The notes: a model not told the origin generated them from the letters alone. A stretch of 64,000 nt of DNA from Pantoea sp. alder81 (GCF_020179835.1 NZ_JAIUDA010000004.1:310001-374000), one strand, 5' to 3'; counted from the stretch's first letter, positions 52,587 through 62,674 are shown. Numbers and translations: made by a program.

Positions 52587-54081
52587 CAGGGTGCAGCGTT
52601 CACCCACGCTTAAGTGGCTGAAGAGAATCGCCTTGGGCGTGGTTTCTTTGCTGATCATGTTTTTACTGATTCGCGGCTATCAGTCGGAGCAGGGGCCACC
52701 GCTACATCGCTGGCACACCTGGGCGGCTGATGAAATGACTGTGGATCAAATAGATCACGCCACCTTCGCCGATTATCTGGCGCAGGAAAATGTGATCTTC
52801 CAGCAGATGAAACACAACGTCTCGGACCAACTGAGTGACGAAGAGAAAACCTCGCTAAACCGCTATTACGCGCAAAGCCCGGTCTATCCGGCAGGATTTG
52901 CCACTGACTGGAATCGCTCGTTTGTGCTGAAACCGACGGGTGAAATCAAAGGTGCGGTGGTGCTGCTGCACGGATTAACGGATTCGCCTTACAGCATGCG
53001 TTATCTGGCACAGGCGTATCAGCAACAAGGCTATGTTGCGGTAGTGCCAAGGCTTCCTGGTCATGGCACCGTGCCGGGTTCACTGACCAAAGTGGACTGG
53101 AAAATGTGGCTGGCCGTGACGCGTCTGGCCGTGCGTGAGGCCACGCGCTTAGCGGGAACGCAAGTCCCGTTGCATCTGGTGGGCTACTCCAACGGCGGCG
53201 CGCTGGCGATGAAATATGTGCTCGATTCTCAGCAGAATCAAAATCTTCGCAAACCGCAGCAGGTGTTGCTGTTGTCACCGATGATTGGCGTGACGGCTTA
53301 CGCTCGATTTGCTGGATTAGCCGGTTGGCCGGCGGTGTTCCCGGTGTTTGCCAAAGCCGCGTGGCTCAATATCGTGCCGGAATATAATCCGTTTAAATAC
53401 AATTCGTTCCCGGTGCGAGCGGCGCGTCAGTCCTGGCTGCTAACCCAGGCGTTGCAGGAACAGATCGTGCAACTCGCCCGCGATGGCGAAATCCGTGGTT
53501 TACCGCCGGTGCTGACGTTCCAGTCGATTCTCGATTCCACCGTGAGTACTCGCGCGGTGGTCAATGCGCTGTATCGTTATCTGCCGGATAACGGCAGCCA
53601 GTTAGTGATTTTCGATATCAACCAGGCGGCCAACTTACGCGCGCTGTTCCGGCCTGCACTGTATTCAGCGGTCAACGACTTACTGCCTGCCGCGCCGCGT
53701 CATTACGCCACAACGGTGATCACCAACGCGTCGCCCACCACCTATGACGTGGTCGCCCGCATCACGCGTGCCGGTCAAACCAACGAAGTGACGCGCTCGC
53801 TGCATCTGGCGTGGCCGCAGGATATGTATTCCTTGTCGCATATCGCCGTCCCTTTCCCGCTCACCGATTCGCTGTATGGCCGCGAACCCATCGAGAAAAA
53901 TCGTTATGGCATCAGCCTCGGCACCATTTCACTGCGCGGAGAAACTTCCAGCCTCACCGTGGGGCTCGACACGTTGATGCGCAATACCTCGAATCCGTTT
54001 TTCGCTTATATGATGGCGCAAATTAATGGACGGATTGCCTGCGGTCAGCAGCCGGATCTGCAACAGTGCCTTAAAGAGTAA
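52576..54081 (+). CDS. Membrane-anchored alpha/beta hydrolase
   Basis: This is a protein of about 501 residues. It has one N-terminal helix ([17 protein letters not shown]) and a serine hydrolase domain facing the periplasm. Strand and turn motifs are [20 protein letters not shown] (oxyanion region), [11 protein letters not shown] and the nucleophile elbow [10 protein letters not shown]. The ATG at 52576 sits inside the end of pagP (11-base overlap), which indicates translational coupling; the frame upstream of it belongs to pagP in another frame. The role could be lipid or ester cleavage in the envelope. The catalytic Asp and His cannot be fixed by eye. Confidence 0.82.
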   Translation: MASDRVQRSPTLKWLKRIALGVVSLLIMFLLIRGYQSEQGPPLHRWHTWAADEMTVDQIDHATFADYLAQENVIFQQMKHNVSDQLSDEEKTSLNRYYAQSPVYPAGFATDWNRSFVLKPTGEIKGAVVLLHGLTDSPYSMRYLAQAYQQQGYVAVVPRLPGHGTVPGSLTKVDWKMWLAVTRLAVREATRLAGTQVPLHLVGYSNGGALAMKYVLDSQQNQNLRKPQQVLLLSPMIGVTAYARFAGLAGWPAVFPVFAKAAWLNIVPEYNPFKYNSFPVRAARQSWLLTQALQEQIVQLARDGEIRGLPPVLTFQSILDSTVSTRAVVNALYRYLPDNGSQLVIFDINQAANLRALFRPALYSAVNDLLPAAPRHYATTVITNASPTTYDVVARITRAGQTNEVTRSLHLAWPQDMYSLSHIAVPFPLTDSLYGREPIEKNRYGISLGTISLRGETSSLTVGLDTLMRNTSNPFFAYMMAQINGRIACGQQPDLQQCLKE

Positions 54082-55036
54082 TGACTTTTTTCAGCAGCGT
54101 GCTGGAGAGAATCAGCCGGGCAATCAGCACGGAGAGGGCAAAGGTCACCACAATGAGCGTGAGTTTGGTGGCTAGCGAGGTAATCGGTATGAGCGCGGTG
54201 ACGATGTGAAACACCGAATAATGCATGATGTACACCCCGGTCATGGTTTTACTCACGGTAGCCAGCAGGGTTTCTTTGAGGGCTACATGACGACGAAAGC
54301 GCACGCCGCTGGCGGCTAACACCAGTGCCACCACCAGCAGGTAAATTTGTGAGCCGGTGAGGAGGAAGGCATTGCGATCGGCTTTAAACAGCGCGAAGAA
54401 GAAGTGCTGCTCGTACAACCAGGTGAACAGATAAATAAAGGGCAGGGCGCAGGTGGCGACGAGGGCGACTTTTCTCTGATTCAGCCAGTCGGCAATCACC
54501 GGTTCACACAATAGCTGGCCAGTAAGATAAAACAGCAACCAGGTCCAGATGCGGTATTGCGGCGCGAGACTGAAAACCCGCACGTCGGGATACAGCACCG
54601 ATAGCAAATCGTAGCCATAAGAAAACGCCAACAGAGCAACGACCAGCGCGCAAAATGCGAGGCGATGCAGGCTGAGCCAGGAAAGCAGCGGATTGAAGCT
54701 GTAAATCACGATAAACGAGAACACAAACCACGGCTGAATCAGGTAACCGCGCTGGTAAGGTTCCCAGAGATAGTAAATCGTCATCCAGAACAGAAACACG
54801 ATCACCACATTGCGGATCTTGTTGAGCTGCCAGCGAATATCCTGCTCGGCCTGGCTATCCATAATGCCCGCCACCACAAAAAACAGCGGGGTGGCGATGG
54901 TGGAGATAAACGTCAGGAACGCCAGAATCCAGTGGTAATCATAATCGTAGCGATCCCAGGTGTTATACAGCGTAAAAAAGGTCACGGCCGCCATGCAGCC
55001 GAGTGTCTTAATGACATTCAGCCCGGTGGCGTTCAT
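54071..55036 (-). CDS. Acyltransferase-3-like membrane protein, catalytic His apparently absent
   Basis: This is a 321-residue protein with about ten helices and the general shape of the acyltransferase-3 family (IATPLFFVVAGIMDSQ, FVFSFIVIYSFNPLLS, TGVYIMHYSVFHIVTAL). In catalytic members a His lies eleven residues after an Arg in helix 1, as in WecH (NLRGIACLMVVMIH). Here the matching stretch is IKTLGCMAAVTFF, with Phe at that place. It could modify a glycan, or have lost activity. The end overlaps the convergent hydrolase by 11 bases, and it lies directly after the RND gene (four-base overlap), so it may be in the efflux operon. Confidence 0.75.
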   Translation of the reverse strand: MNATGLNVIKTLGCMAAVTFFTLYNTWDRYDYDYHWILAFLTFISTIATPLFFVVAGIMDSQAEQDIRWQLNKIRNVVIVFLFWMTIYYLWEPYQRGYLIQPWFVFSFIVIYSFNPLLSWLSLHRLAFCALVVALLAFSYGYDLLSVLYPDVRVFSLAPQYRIWTWLLFYLTGQLLCEPVIADWLNQRKVALVATCALPFIYLFTWLYEQHFFFALFKADRNAFLLTGSQIYLLVVALVLAASGVRFRRHVALKETLLATVSKTMTGVYIMHYSVFHIVTALIPITSLATKLTLIVVTFALSVLIARLILSSTLLKKVITL

Positions 55037-58000
55037 GCTGACGTCGCTTTCTCAGCGCGGTGGAAGCAGGCGTAAATCACCGGCAGGACCAGCAGCGTCA
55101 GTATCGTCGCAAAGCCCAATCCAAACATAATCACCACCGCCATGCTCTGGAAAAACACATCGCGCAGCAGCGGTGCCAGGCCTAACACCGTGGTGAACGC
55201 GGTCAGCAGAATCGGGCGCAAGCGCGATGTGGCGGCATACAGAATCGCGTCATGCTGCGCTTTGTCCTGTTTCTGTTGCTCAATCTCTTCCACCAGCACA
55301 ATACCGTTACGGATCAGCATGCCGCTCAGGCTCAGTAAGCCAATCAACGCCATAAAGCCAAACGGAATGCCGGTGAGTAAGAAGCCTGGCGTCACACCAA
55401 TCAGCGCTAACGGCACCGTCAGCCAGATCGCCACCGCGTTTTTCAGTGAGCTAAACATCAGCACGGTGATCACAAACATCACCAGATAGCCCAACGGTAA
55501 AGTGGTGAATACGCCTTGCTGCGCCTCGCTGGAGTTTTCGGCATCGCCGCCCCATTCAATGCTGTAACCGTGCGGCAGTGAGATCTGATCAATTTGCGGT
55601 CTCACCCGCGCCAGAATATCGCCGGAAGTATCGCTGCTGAGCGGACTGGGATCGGTCATCACCGTCAGCACGCGGCTGCGGTCGCGCCGCAGAATTAAAG
55701 GATCTTCCCATTCAAGATTGAAGCCACTCACCACATTGCTGAGCGGAATATAGTGCTGCTGGCTTTGACTCCACACCAACACGTTGTTGAGATGATTGGC
55801 ATCCTGCCGTTCGCTGGCGGGCGGACGCACCACCACTGGCAGTAAATCCGCGCCTTCACGATATAAACCGACGCGGCTGCCGGTGAAATTCATTTGCAGC
55901 GCGTTATCGATCTCCTGCTTATCCACGCCCAGTTCGCGCCCTAACGCCGGATTGAACTGCGGACGAATCACCTTGCTGCGGTTTTGCCAGTCATTGCGCA
56001 CGCTGTCGGTGGCGGGATCTTGCGCGAGAATATCGCCGACTTCACTGGCAATCAGGCGCATGCGATCGGGATCGGGGCCTTTAATACGCACCTCAATGGC
56101 GCTGCCACCAGAAGGGCCAAACATCACCCGTTTAGTACTGGCGTTCACCTGTGGATACTGACGGGCGATATAGTCATCCACGCGGCGTGACAGTGCGGCG
56201 ATATTGCGCTGATCGTCCATGCGCACCATGATTTGCGCATAGTTGCTGTACTGCCGCTGCCCATTGTAAGTGAGGATAAAGCGCATGCTGCCCTGGCCGA
56301 CGGTGGTGACCGTAGACACCACGCCTTGCTGCCCGGTGATCGACTTCTCAATATCGCTGGCCATTTGTTCGGTAGCTTTGATGTCCGTGCCGTACGGCAG
56401 CCACAGATCGACAAAGAAGATCGGCGTGTTAGACGAGGGGAAGAAGTTCTGCCGTACGCCGCCAAAACCCCAGATCGCCAGCGCCAGCAGGGCAGCCATC
56501 ACCGCAAGCGTGACGGTTTTCTGCTGCAACAGTGCGTTGAGCGTGCGTTGGTAGAGTCGATAAAAACCGCCATCGTAGGGCGAGGCTTCAGCGGCGGGCG
56601 TTGCCGTGTTACTCGTTTTAAACAGCCACCATTTGATCAACACCGGCGTGATGGTCAATGCTGAGAACCAGCTCAGCATCAGCGAAATCAGCAGCACCTG
56701 GAACAGCGATTTGCAGTATTCACCGGTGGAATCCTGAGACAACCCAATCGGTGCAAATGCCAGTATTGCAATGATCGTGGCACCCAACAGCGGGAAAGCT
56801 GAACGCCGGATAACAAAGTTGATCGCCGAGGTGCGCGATGAACCTTGCTGACGCGCAATCAAAACCCCTTCGACGATCACAATCGCGTTATCCACCAGCA
56901 TGCTGAGGGCGATAATCAATGCACCCAGCGAAATACGCTGCAGCTCAATGCCCCACAAATACATGATTAGCAGGGTGCCCAGCACATTCAGCGCCAGCGA
57001 GAGTGCGATTATGATGCCGCTACGCACGCCCATAAAGATCAGCAGCACACCCACCACAATCGCCAGCGCCATCAGGAAGTTGGTGATAAAGCCGTTGACG
57101 GAGTGCGCCACTTCCGCCGCCTGATCGTAAAACGTATTAATTTGAATGCCAGCCGGTTTTTCCGCCGACATCTGCTGCAGTTTGGCTTCCAGTGCGCGCC
57201 CCACATCTATCACGTTGACGCCAGGGATAAAGGAGACGCCCATGGTGACCGCCGGGCGGCCGTTAGCGTGATAGATGCTGGAAGGGGATTCACTCAACCC
57301 GCGAGACAGCGTGGCGATGTCGCGTAAGCGAGTGGTGGCGGTGTCACCAACGGGGCTGATGAGCAGGTCGCTCAGCTCATCGATATTTTCAAATTCCCCG
57401 GTGGGGTGCAGACGAATCGATTCGGTGCCGGATTTGATTTCTCCCGCGCTGGAGACCACATTCAGGCGGCTGAGTGCGGCGGAGAGTTGGGCCGGGGTAA
57501 TGCCGCGCGCCGCCATTTTCGTCAGTGAGACATCGACATTAACTTGCTGCGGGATGGCACCGCCAATCGCCACCTTGCCGACGCCGGGAACCAGCACCAG
57601 TTCTCGCCGCAGCTGTTCAGCGTATTGCACTAATTCAGGATTACTGAAATTGTCACCGGAAATGGCAAAGAAAAAGCCGAATACATCGCCAAAATCGTCA
57701 TTAACGAAAGGCGTCGCCACGCCGGGTGGGAAAAAGCGTGACGCATCACCCACGCGCCGCCGTAGTTCATCCCAGATTTGCGGCAGTTCATTAGAGTGAT
57801 AGCGCGAAGCAATATTCACCGTGATTTGCGACAGGCCGTTGGAGGAGATGGAACTGACGTTGTCCAGAGAGGGTAATTGCTGCAGCGCATTCTCTAACGG
57901 CAGCGTCACCTCTTCTTCCACCTGCTGCGCAGAAGCTCCGGGATATTGTGTGACGATCACCGCCGTTTTGATGGTGAAGGCAGGATCTTCCAGGCGACCA

Positions 58001-58095
58001 ATATTGAGCAGGGCAAAAATACCCCCCAGCCCTAACAGCAATATCGCCAGCCAGACGCGAATCGGGTTATCAATAAACTGTTTGGAGATGTCCAT
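55033..58095 (-). CDS. RND-family efflux permease (HAE1-like)
   Basis: This is a 1020-residue inner-membrane pump of the AcrB class. It has twelve helices and two large periplasmic loops: the first loop starts GRLEDPAFTIKTAVIVTQYPGASAQQVEEEVTLPLE-type (family start pattern), and a second copy follows the central helix near residue 530. The helix 4 proton site reads LVDNAIVIVEG, that is Asp-Asn rather than the Asp-Asp of AcrB. It overlaps the adaptor start by one base and the acyltransferase-like gene by four. It exports drugs or lipophilic compounds with an outer-membrane TolC-type channel encoded elsewhere. Confidence 0.92.
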   Translation of the reverse strand: MDISKQFIDNPIRVWLAILLLGLGGIFALLNIGRLEDPAFTIKTAVIVTQYPGASAQQVEEEVTLPLENALQQLPSLDNVSSISSNGLSQITVNIASRYHSNELPQIWDELRRRVGDASRFFPPGVATPFVNDDFGDVFGFFFAISGDNFSNPELVQYAEQLRRELVLVPGVGKVAIGGAIPQQVNVDVSLTKMAARGITPAQLSAALSRLNVVSSAGEIKSGTESIRLHPTGEFENIDELSDLLISPVGDTATTRLRDIATLSRGLSESPSSIYHANGRPAVTMGVSFIPGVNVIDVGRALEAKLQQMSAEKPAGIQINTFYDQAAEVAHSVNGFITNFLMALAIVVGVLLIFMGVRSGIIIALSLALNVLGTLLIMYLWGIELQRISLGALIIALSMLVDNAIVIVEGVLIARQQGSSRTSAINFVIRRSAFPLLGATIIAILAFAPIGLSQDSTGEYCKSLFQVLLISLMLSWFSALTITPVLIKWWLFKTSNTATPAAEASPYDGGFYRLYQRTLNALLQQKTVTLAVMAALLALAIWGFGGVRQNFFPSSNTPIFFVDLWLPYGTDIKATEQMASDIEKSITGQQGVVSTVTTVGQGSMRFILTYNGQRQYSNYAQIMVRMDDQRNIAALSRRVDDYIARQYPQVNASTKRVMFGPSGGSAIEVRIKGPDPDRMRLIASEVGDILAQDPATDSVRNDWQNRSKVIRPQFNPALGRELGVDKQEIDNALQMNFTGSRVGLYREGADLLPVVVRPPASERQDANHLNNVLVWSQSQQHYIPLSNVVSGFNLEWEDPLILRRDRSRVLTVMTDPSPLSSDTSGDILARVRPQIDQISLPHGYSIEWGGDAENSSEAQQGVFTTLPLGYLVMFVITVLMFSSLKNAVAIWLTVPLALIGVTPGFLLTGIPFGFMALIGLLSLSGMLIRNGIVLVEEIEQQKQDKAQHDAILYAATSRLRPILLTAFTTVLGLAPLLRDVFFQSMAVVIMFGLGFATILTLLVLPVIYACFHRAEKATSA

Positions 58096-59177
58096 TACAA
58101 CCCTCGCTCACGCGTCCAGATGCGTACCGGCTGTTGCGCATGCAGTTCATTCACACCAGCTGCGACCACGCGTTCACCGGCTTTCAGTCCATCGGTGATC
58201 ACCACCCCCTGGTTGGTGACTTCGCCGACGGTGACTTTACGATCTTCCAGCTTGAGCTGATCGCCGCTACCTTGCACCACCCAGACATGAGGTTCATTGC
58301 GCTGGTGACTGTCGGGGTTAAACACCGCTTCGACCGGCACAACCAGGGCCGCATGATTCACATTGGCGGGAAGGTTGGCAAGATTGACCGTAACGGTGCC
58401 ACTGACGCCACCCACGGCAGGAAAATCGGCAGGACGCGGCATGGTTAAGATCACCTGCCAGGTCAGCGTGTTGCTGCTACTGCTGCCGGTGTGCTCTTTG
58501 TATTCAGCCTGAAATTCGCGATCCGGCAGGGTGTTAATCCTCACCACCGGGCGGTACGTCATGTTGCGGATATCCAGCGCAGTGAACAGGTTTTCCGGCA
58601 CGTTAAACAACACATCAAGTAGATCGGTGCGCGTCAGGGTGGCGATGGTTTGGCCCGCCGCGATCACCTGATGATTACGCACGTTGACCGTCGCCGCAGT
58701 GCCGCTAAATGGGGCGCTTAAGGTCATCTGACTTAACTCTTCGCGGGCGATTTGCAGGGTGGCATTCGCGGCATCACGGTTGGCGCGCTGGACGTCCATT
58801 TCAGCCTGAGAAATCGCCTGACGACCGGCCAGCGTCTGGAAGCGTGCAAACTGTCGTTGAGCCAGCGTGGCGGCGGTCTGGCGTTCGTTAACGCGCTGCT
58901 GCGCCTCACGTGCCACCAGCCTGGCAATCACTTGCCCCTGTGTCACGTTGTTGCCCTGACGAATCTCCAGGGCATCGATCTGTCCACCCCGTTTAAAGGA
59001 GAGATCTGTGGAATCACCCGATTCAATGCGTGCGGGAAAGATGCGTTGCTGAGCCTCACCGGAAGCCACCACCTCAACCACTTTCACCATGCGTGGCAGG
59101 GGAGCGACTTCCGTTTTTTTTTGATCGCAACCTGTTGTTATAAATATAACAATGGCGATCAGCGGGAAATAACGCAT
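58095..59177 (-). CDS. RND periplasmic adaptor, membrane fusion lipoprotein
   Basis: This is an adaptor of about 360 residues. The ATG at 59177 gives a lipoprotein signal (MRYFPLIAIVIFITTGC) that places the mature Cys in the inner membrane. A barrel-sandwich part (LSFKRGGQIDALEIRQGNNV) and a coiled-coil hairpin (REAQQRVNERQTAATLAQRQ and FARFQTLAGRQAISQAEMDV) are followed by a beta-barrel. GAGGA lies ten bases before the ATG; a GTG one codon earlier is possible. It joins the RND pump encoded next (one-base overlap) to TolC. Confidence 0.9.
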   Translation of the reverse strand: MRYFPLIAIVIFITTGCDQKKTEVAPLPRMVKVVEVVASGEAQQRIFPARIESGDSTDLSFKRGGQIDALEIRQGNNVTQGQVIARLVAREAQQRVNERQTAATLAQRQFARFQTLAGRQAISQAEMDVQRANRDAANATLQIAREELSQMTLSAPFSGTAATVNVRNHQVIAAGQTIATLTRTDLLDVLFNVPENLFTALDIRNMTYRPVVRINTLPDREFQAEYKEHTGSSSSNTLTWQVILTMPRPADFPAVGGVSGTVTVNLANLPANVNHAALVVPVEAVFNPDSHQRNEPHVWVVQGSGDQLKLEDRKVTVGEVTNQGVVITDGLKAGERVVAAGVNELHAQQPVRIWTRERGL

Positions 59178-59239
59178 CACGAGTTTGTCCTCAATCAGCA
59201 ATCTTGAATTAATTATTGGCGTTATTATTAGCGAGGTTC

Positions 59240-59350
59240 TTATTCGCCGAGCATAGAAACGACGGCGTAGGTAAATAACCCCACGGCAGAACAGGTTACA
59301 ATAGCGATAACCACATAAAGACTCAGGCGCAGCAGACTATAGTCCGGCAT
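59240..59350 (-). CDS. 36-residue single-helix membrane protein upstream of the RND genes
   Basis: This ORF is too short for most gene finders. It begins at an ATG preceded by a perfect GGAGGT with a four-base gap. The peptide has an N-terminal polar part (MPDYSLLRLS), then a hydrophobic span (residues about 11-33, LYVVIAIVTCSAVGLFTYAV) and a short acidic end (MLGE). It ends 62 bases before the adaptor ATG and points the same way. Small one-helix proteins such as AcrZ, which binds AcrB, give a precedent for an RND partner. No conservation data were available. Confidence 0.65.
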   Translation of the reverse strand: MPDYSLLRLSLYVVIAIVTCSAVGLFTYAVVSMLGE

Positions 59351-59938
59351 CGTTACCTCCATTAACAGTGGGCGAATTAGAGTCATCTCACTGCGGTCGG
59401 ATAGGAGTGACGGTTAGGGTTTATTTGTTAAGCATGAGCATAGCTGTGGATATCCAAAAATGTAAAGTTTGATAAATGCCATATCTTTGGCGCAACTCAT
59501 GGAATTTAAATCTGATTTATTTGTTTTAATCAGAGCTATAAACCAGCTTAACAACATAAAAACAAAGTGTGGCTTTTCCCGCTATTTCATTAACATAGGG
59601 GTGGGTTAATTTATTTTCGTTAAAAATAGCTTATTTATCTTTGGTTTAAAATTCCTCTGAAAACTAATTTTTGATTGCGGATGAATTTCCTCATAAAAAC
59701 AGAGTGAGTTGAATGGCCTGTGCTACGTTTATAACGTTCATTTATCTTGTCAAAAGTTCGGCGTATAGATTATTTCCCTGCTCAATTTCGTTGAGCAGCC
59801 ATTAATGACATGTCTTTCAGTTATAAACGGGACTCACCTCAGGCAGTACGTGGATGTTCGTCTTTGTATTTAAAGAGGATCTGTTAATAACGCGATGTCA
59901 CCGCCTTGATTTCCGAAACAGGATTTGAGGAGAAAGCG
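59351..59938 (+). other. Intergenic stretch before the P-type ATPase
   Basis: About 590 AT-rich bases hold promoters in both directions and a leader of the ATPase gene. I see one perfect short hairpin (59778-59798) and no riboswitch or longer ORF that I can support. Confidence 0.6.
59778..59798 (+). other. Leader hairpin CTGCTCAA-TTTCG-TTGAGCAG
   Basis: A perfect 8-bp stem with a TTTCG loop, 141 bases before the ATPase start. No U run follows. It may be part of a leader structure or a binding site. Confidence 0.35.
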
Positions 59939-62626
59939 ATGAATACTGCTAAATCGGAAAGGTCGTACTATCAGCTTTCTGTCGATGAAACCTTGAGCCA
60001 GACAGAGAGTTCAGTTGAAGGTATCTCGGGTAGTGAAGCCACGGCCCGCTTACAAAAATACGGTGAAAATGCCCTGCCGCAAAAACCGGGCAAGCCCGCA
60101 TGGCTGCGCTTCCTCGCCCATTTTAATGATGTGCTGATTTATGTGTTACTCGCTGCCGCGCTGCTGACGGCGGTGATGGGCCATTGGGTCGATACGCTGG
60201 TGATTCTCGGCGTGGCGGTGGTCAACGCGTTGATTGGTCATATCCAGGAGAGCAATGCGGAAAAATCCCTGCAAAGCATACGCAATATGCTCTCCAGCGA
60301 AACGGTGGTGATCCGCGCGGGCAAGCACGAAACCCTGCCGACCACCGCACTGGTGCCGGGGGATGTGGTGGTGATCCGCGCCGGGGATCGTATCCCCGCT
60401 GACCTGCGCGTGATCGAAGCCCACAATCTGCGCGTGGAAGAGGCGATACTCACCGGGGAATCCACGGTGGTGGAGAAAACCACCGATGCACTGACGGGAG
60501 AACTTCCGTTAGGCGATCGCACCAACTTGCTGTTTTCGGGAACGACGGTCAGTTCCGGTGGTGGTACAGGGCTGGTGGTGGCTACCGGTGGAGATACCGA
60601 ACTGGGGCACATCAACCAGATGATGTCCGATATCGAAAAGCATCGTACGCCGTTGCTGGTGCAAATGGACAAGCTGGGTAAAGCCATCTTCCTGATTATT
60701 CTGGCGATGATGGCCGCGCTGTTTGTCTTCAGCCTGCTGTTCCGCGACATGCCGGTCTCCGAACTGATGTTGTCGTTGATCAGTCTGGCAGTGGCCTCCG
60801 TGCCCGAAGGCTTGCCCGCCATTATCTCCATCATCCTCTCCCTCGGCGTGCAGACCATGGCGAAGCAGCAGGCGATCATTCGTAAGCTGCCGACGGTGGA
60901 AACGCTGGGCGCGATGACGGTGATCTGCTCGGATAAAACCGGCACGCTGACCATGAATGAGATGACGGTCAAAGCGGTGATCACGGCGGATCATATTTAC
61001 CGGGTAGACGGAGACAGCTATGAACCGGTCGGTGCGATTCATAAAGCGGATGACGCCGTGCCCGTTACGGTCACTGGCGGTTCTCTGCTGGAACAGTATC
61101 TGCGCACCATCGATCTGTGTAATGACAGTCAGCTGATTAAGGATGAGAGCGGCTACTGGAAAATCACCGGTGGGCCGACTGAGGGCGCGCTCAAGGTGCT
61201 GGCCGCCAAAGGGCAGTTGCCGGTGGTCACGACCGAGTTACGCAGTAAAATCCCGTTCGATTCTCAATACAAATACATGTCGACGCTGTACCGCATTGGC
61301 GATGAAGAGCGTGTGCTGATTACCGGCGCGCCGGATGTGCTGTTCCGACTTTGTCAGCAGCAGCAAACCGAACACGGCCTTCAACCCATCGATATCGGCT
61401 GGTGGGAAGGCAAGATTGAAGAGTATGCGCGCGAAGGGCTGCGCATGGTTGCAGCGGCATGGAAACCGGCGTTACCCGGACAAACTGAACTCACCCATCA
61501 GGATCTGCAACAGGGCGTGATTCTGCTCGGGATTGCCGGAATGATGGATCCGCCGCGCCCTGAAGCCATCACCGCCATTCGTGACTGCCTGCAGGCTGGC
61601 ATACGCGTCAAAATGATCACCGGTGACCACCCGCAAACCGCGATGAGCATTGGCCAAATGCTGGGGATTGGCAATGCGGGTTCAGCCATTACCGGGCGCG
61701 AACTGGAAGTGATGGACGATCACCAATTAAGCGATGCCGCGCAGGCCTACGACATCTTCGCTCGTACCAGCCCGGAGGATAAATTCCGCCTGGTTCAGGC
61801 GTTGCAGAGTAAGCAAGAAGTGGTCGGCATGACTGGGGACGGCGTGAACGATGCACCCGCCCTGAAACGCGCCGATGTCGGCATTGCGATGGGCATTAAA
61901 GGCACCGAAGTTACCAAAGAAGCTGCCGATATGGTGCTAACGGATGACAACTTCGCCACCATTGCCAGCGCGGTACGGGAAGGGCGCCGGGTTTATGACA
62001 ATCTGAAAAAAACCATCCTGTTTATTATGCCCACTAACCTGGCGCAGGGGTTGCTGATCATCATCGCGCTGCTGGCGGGTAATCTCATTCCGCTGACGCC
62101 AGTGCTGATTCTGTGGATGAACATGGCGACGTCGGCCACGCTGTCGTTTGGTCTGGCGTTTGAGGAGGGTGAAAAAAACATCATGCGTCGGCCACCGCGC
62201 GATCCCAAACTGCATGTGATGGATGGATTCGCTATCTGGCGCGTGGTGTTTGTTGGTTCAATGATTGCGATAAGCGCGTTTGTGCTGGAAGCCTGGCTGC
62301 AGCCGCGTGGCTATTCCCCGGAGTTTATCCGTACCGTGCTGTTGCAGACGCTGGTCACCGCGCAATGGTTCTATATGCTCAACTGCCGTGTGTCAGATGG
62401 CTTCTCACTGAGTAAAGGCCTGTTGCTGAACAAAGGTATCTGGATCGTCAGTGCGGTATTGCTGGTGCTGCAATTACTGATCATCTACGCGCCGTTTATG
62501 CAGTTGCTGTTCGGCACCACTGGACTGCCATTCCGCTATTGGGTGATCACCTTCATCATCGGATTCGTGATGTTCCTGATTGTTGAGGTTGAGAAACCGC
62601 TCACCCGCCGATTCAGAACGGCTTGA
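59939..62626 (+). CDS. P-type cation-transporting ATPase (P2-like)
   Basis: This is an inner-membrane pump of about 895 residues. Actuator motif AILTGES, phosphorylation site ICSDKTGTLTMNEM (Asp332), and hinge motif MTGDGVNDAPALKRADVG are all present. The N-terminal cation-ATPase segment includes VSGSEATARL-type residues and ENALPQ. Helix 4 carries VASVPEGLPA, as in Ca2+ and Na+/K+ type pumps. Helix 6 reads LWMNMATSATLSF, lacking the Asp of the NxxTD motif seen in Ca2+ pumps, so the ion is uncertain. The ATG has GAGGAGAAAGCG upstream. It is monocistronic, with a terminator after the stop. Confidence 0.92.
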   Translation: MNTAKSERSYYQLSVDETLSQTESSVEGISGSEATARLQKYGENALPQKPGKPAWLRFLAHFNDVLIYVLLAAALLTAVMGHWVDTLVILGVAVVNALIGHIQESNAEKSLQSIRNMLSSETVVIRAGKHETLPTTALVPGDVVVIRAGDRIPADLRVIEAHNLRVEEAILTGESTVVEKTTDALTGELPLGDRTNLLFSGTTVSSGGGTGLVVATGGDTELGHINQMMSDIEKHRTPLLVQMDKLGKAIFLIILAMMAALFVFSLLFRDMPVSELMLSLISLAVASVPEGLPAIISIILSLGVQTMAKQQAIIRKLPTVETLGAMTVICSDKTGTLTMNEMTVKAVITADHIYRVDGDSYEPVGAIHKADDAVPVTVTGGSLLEQYLRTIDLCNDSQLIKDESGYWKITGGPTEGALKVLAAKGQLPVVTTELRSKIPFDSQYKYMSTLYRIGDEERVLITGAPDVLFRLCQQQQTEHGLQPIDIGWWEGKIEEYAREGLRMVAAAWKPALPGQTELTHQDLQQGVILLGIAGMMDPPRPEAITAIRDCLQAGIRVKMITGDHPQTAMSIGQMLGIGNAGSAITGRELEVMDDHQLSDAAQAYDIFARTSPEDKFRLVQALQSKQEVVGMTGDGVNDAPALKRADVGIAMGIKGTEVTKEAADMVLTDDNFATIASAVREGRRVYDNLKKTILFIMPTNLAQGLLIIIALLAGNLIPLTPVLILWMNMATSATLSFGLAFEEGEKNIMRRPPRDPKLHVMDGFAIWRVVFVGSMIAISAFVLEAWLQPRGYSPEFIRTVLLQTLVTAQWFYMLNCRVSDGFSLSKGLLLNKGIWIVSAVLLVLQLLIIYAPFMQLLFGTTGLPFRYWVITFIIGFVMFLIVEVEKPLTRRFRTA

Positions 62627-62634
62627 GTCTGTTG

Positions 62635-62674
62635 CCGCCCGTCGCGCTGGTGACAGCGCTGCGGGCGGTGTTTT
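62635..62674 (+). terminator. Intrinsic terminator after the P-type ATPase
   Basis: CCGCCCG (62635-62641) pairs with CGGGCGG (62662-62668), with an inner GCGCT/AGCGC stem, followed by TGTTTT. It is a GC-rich stem with a short U run. Confidence 0.8.
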
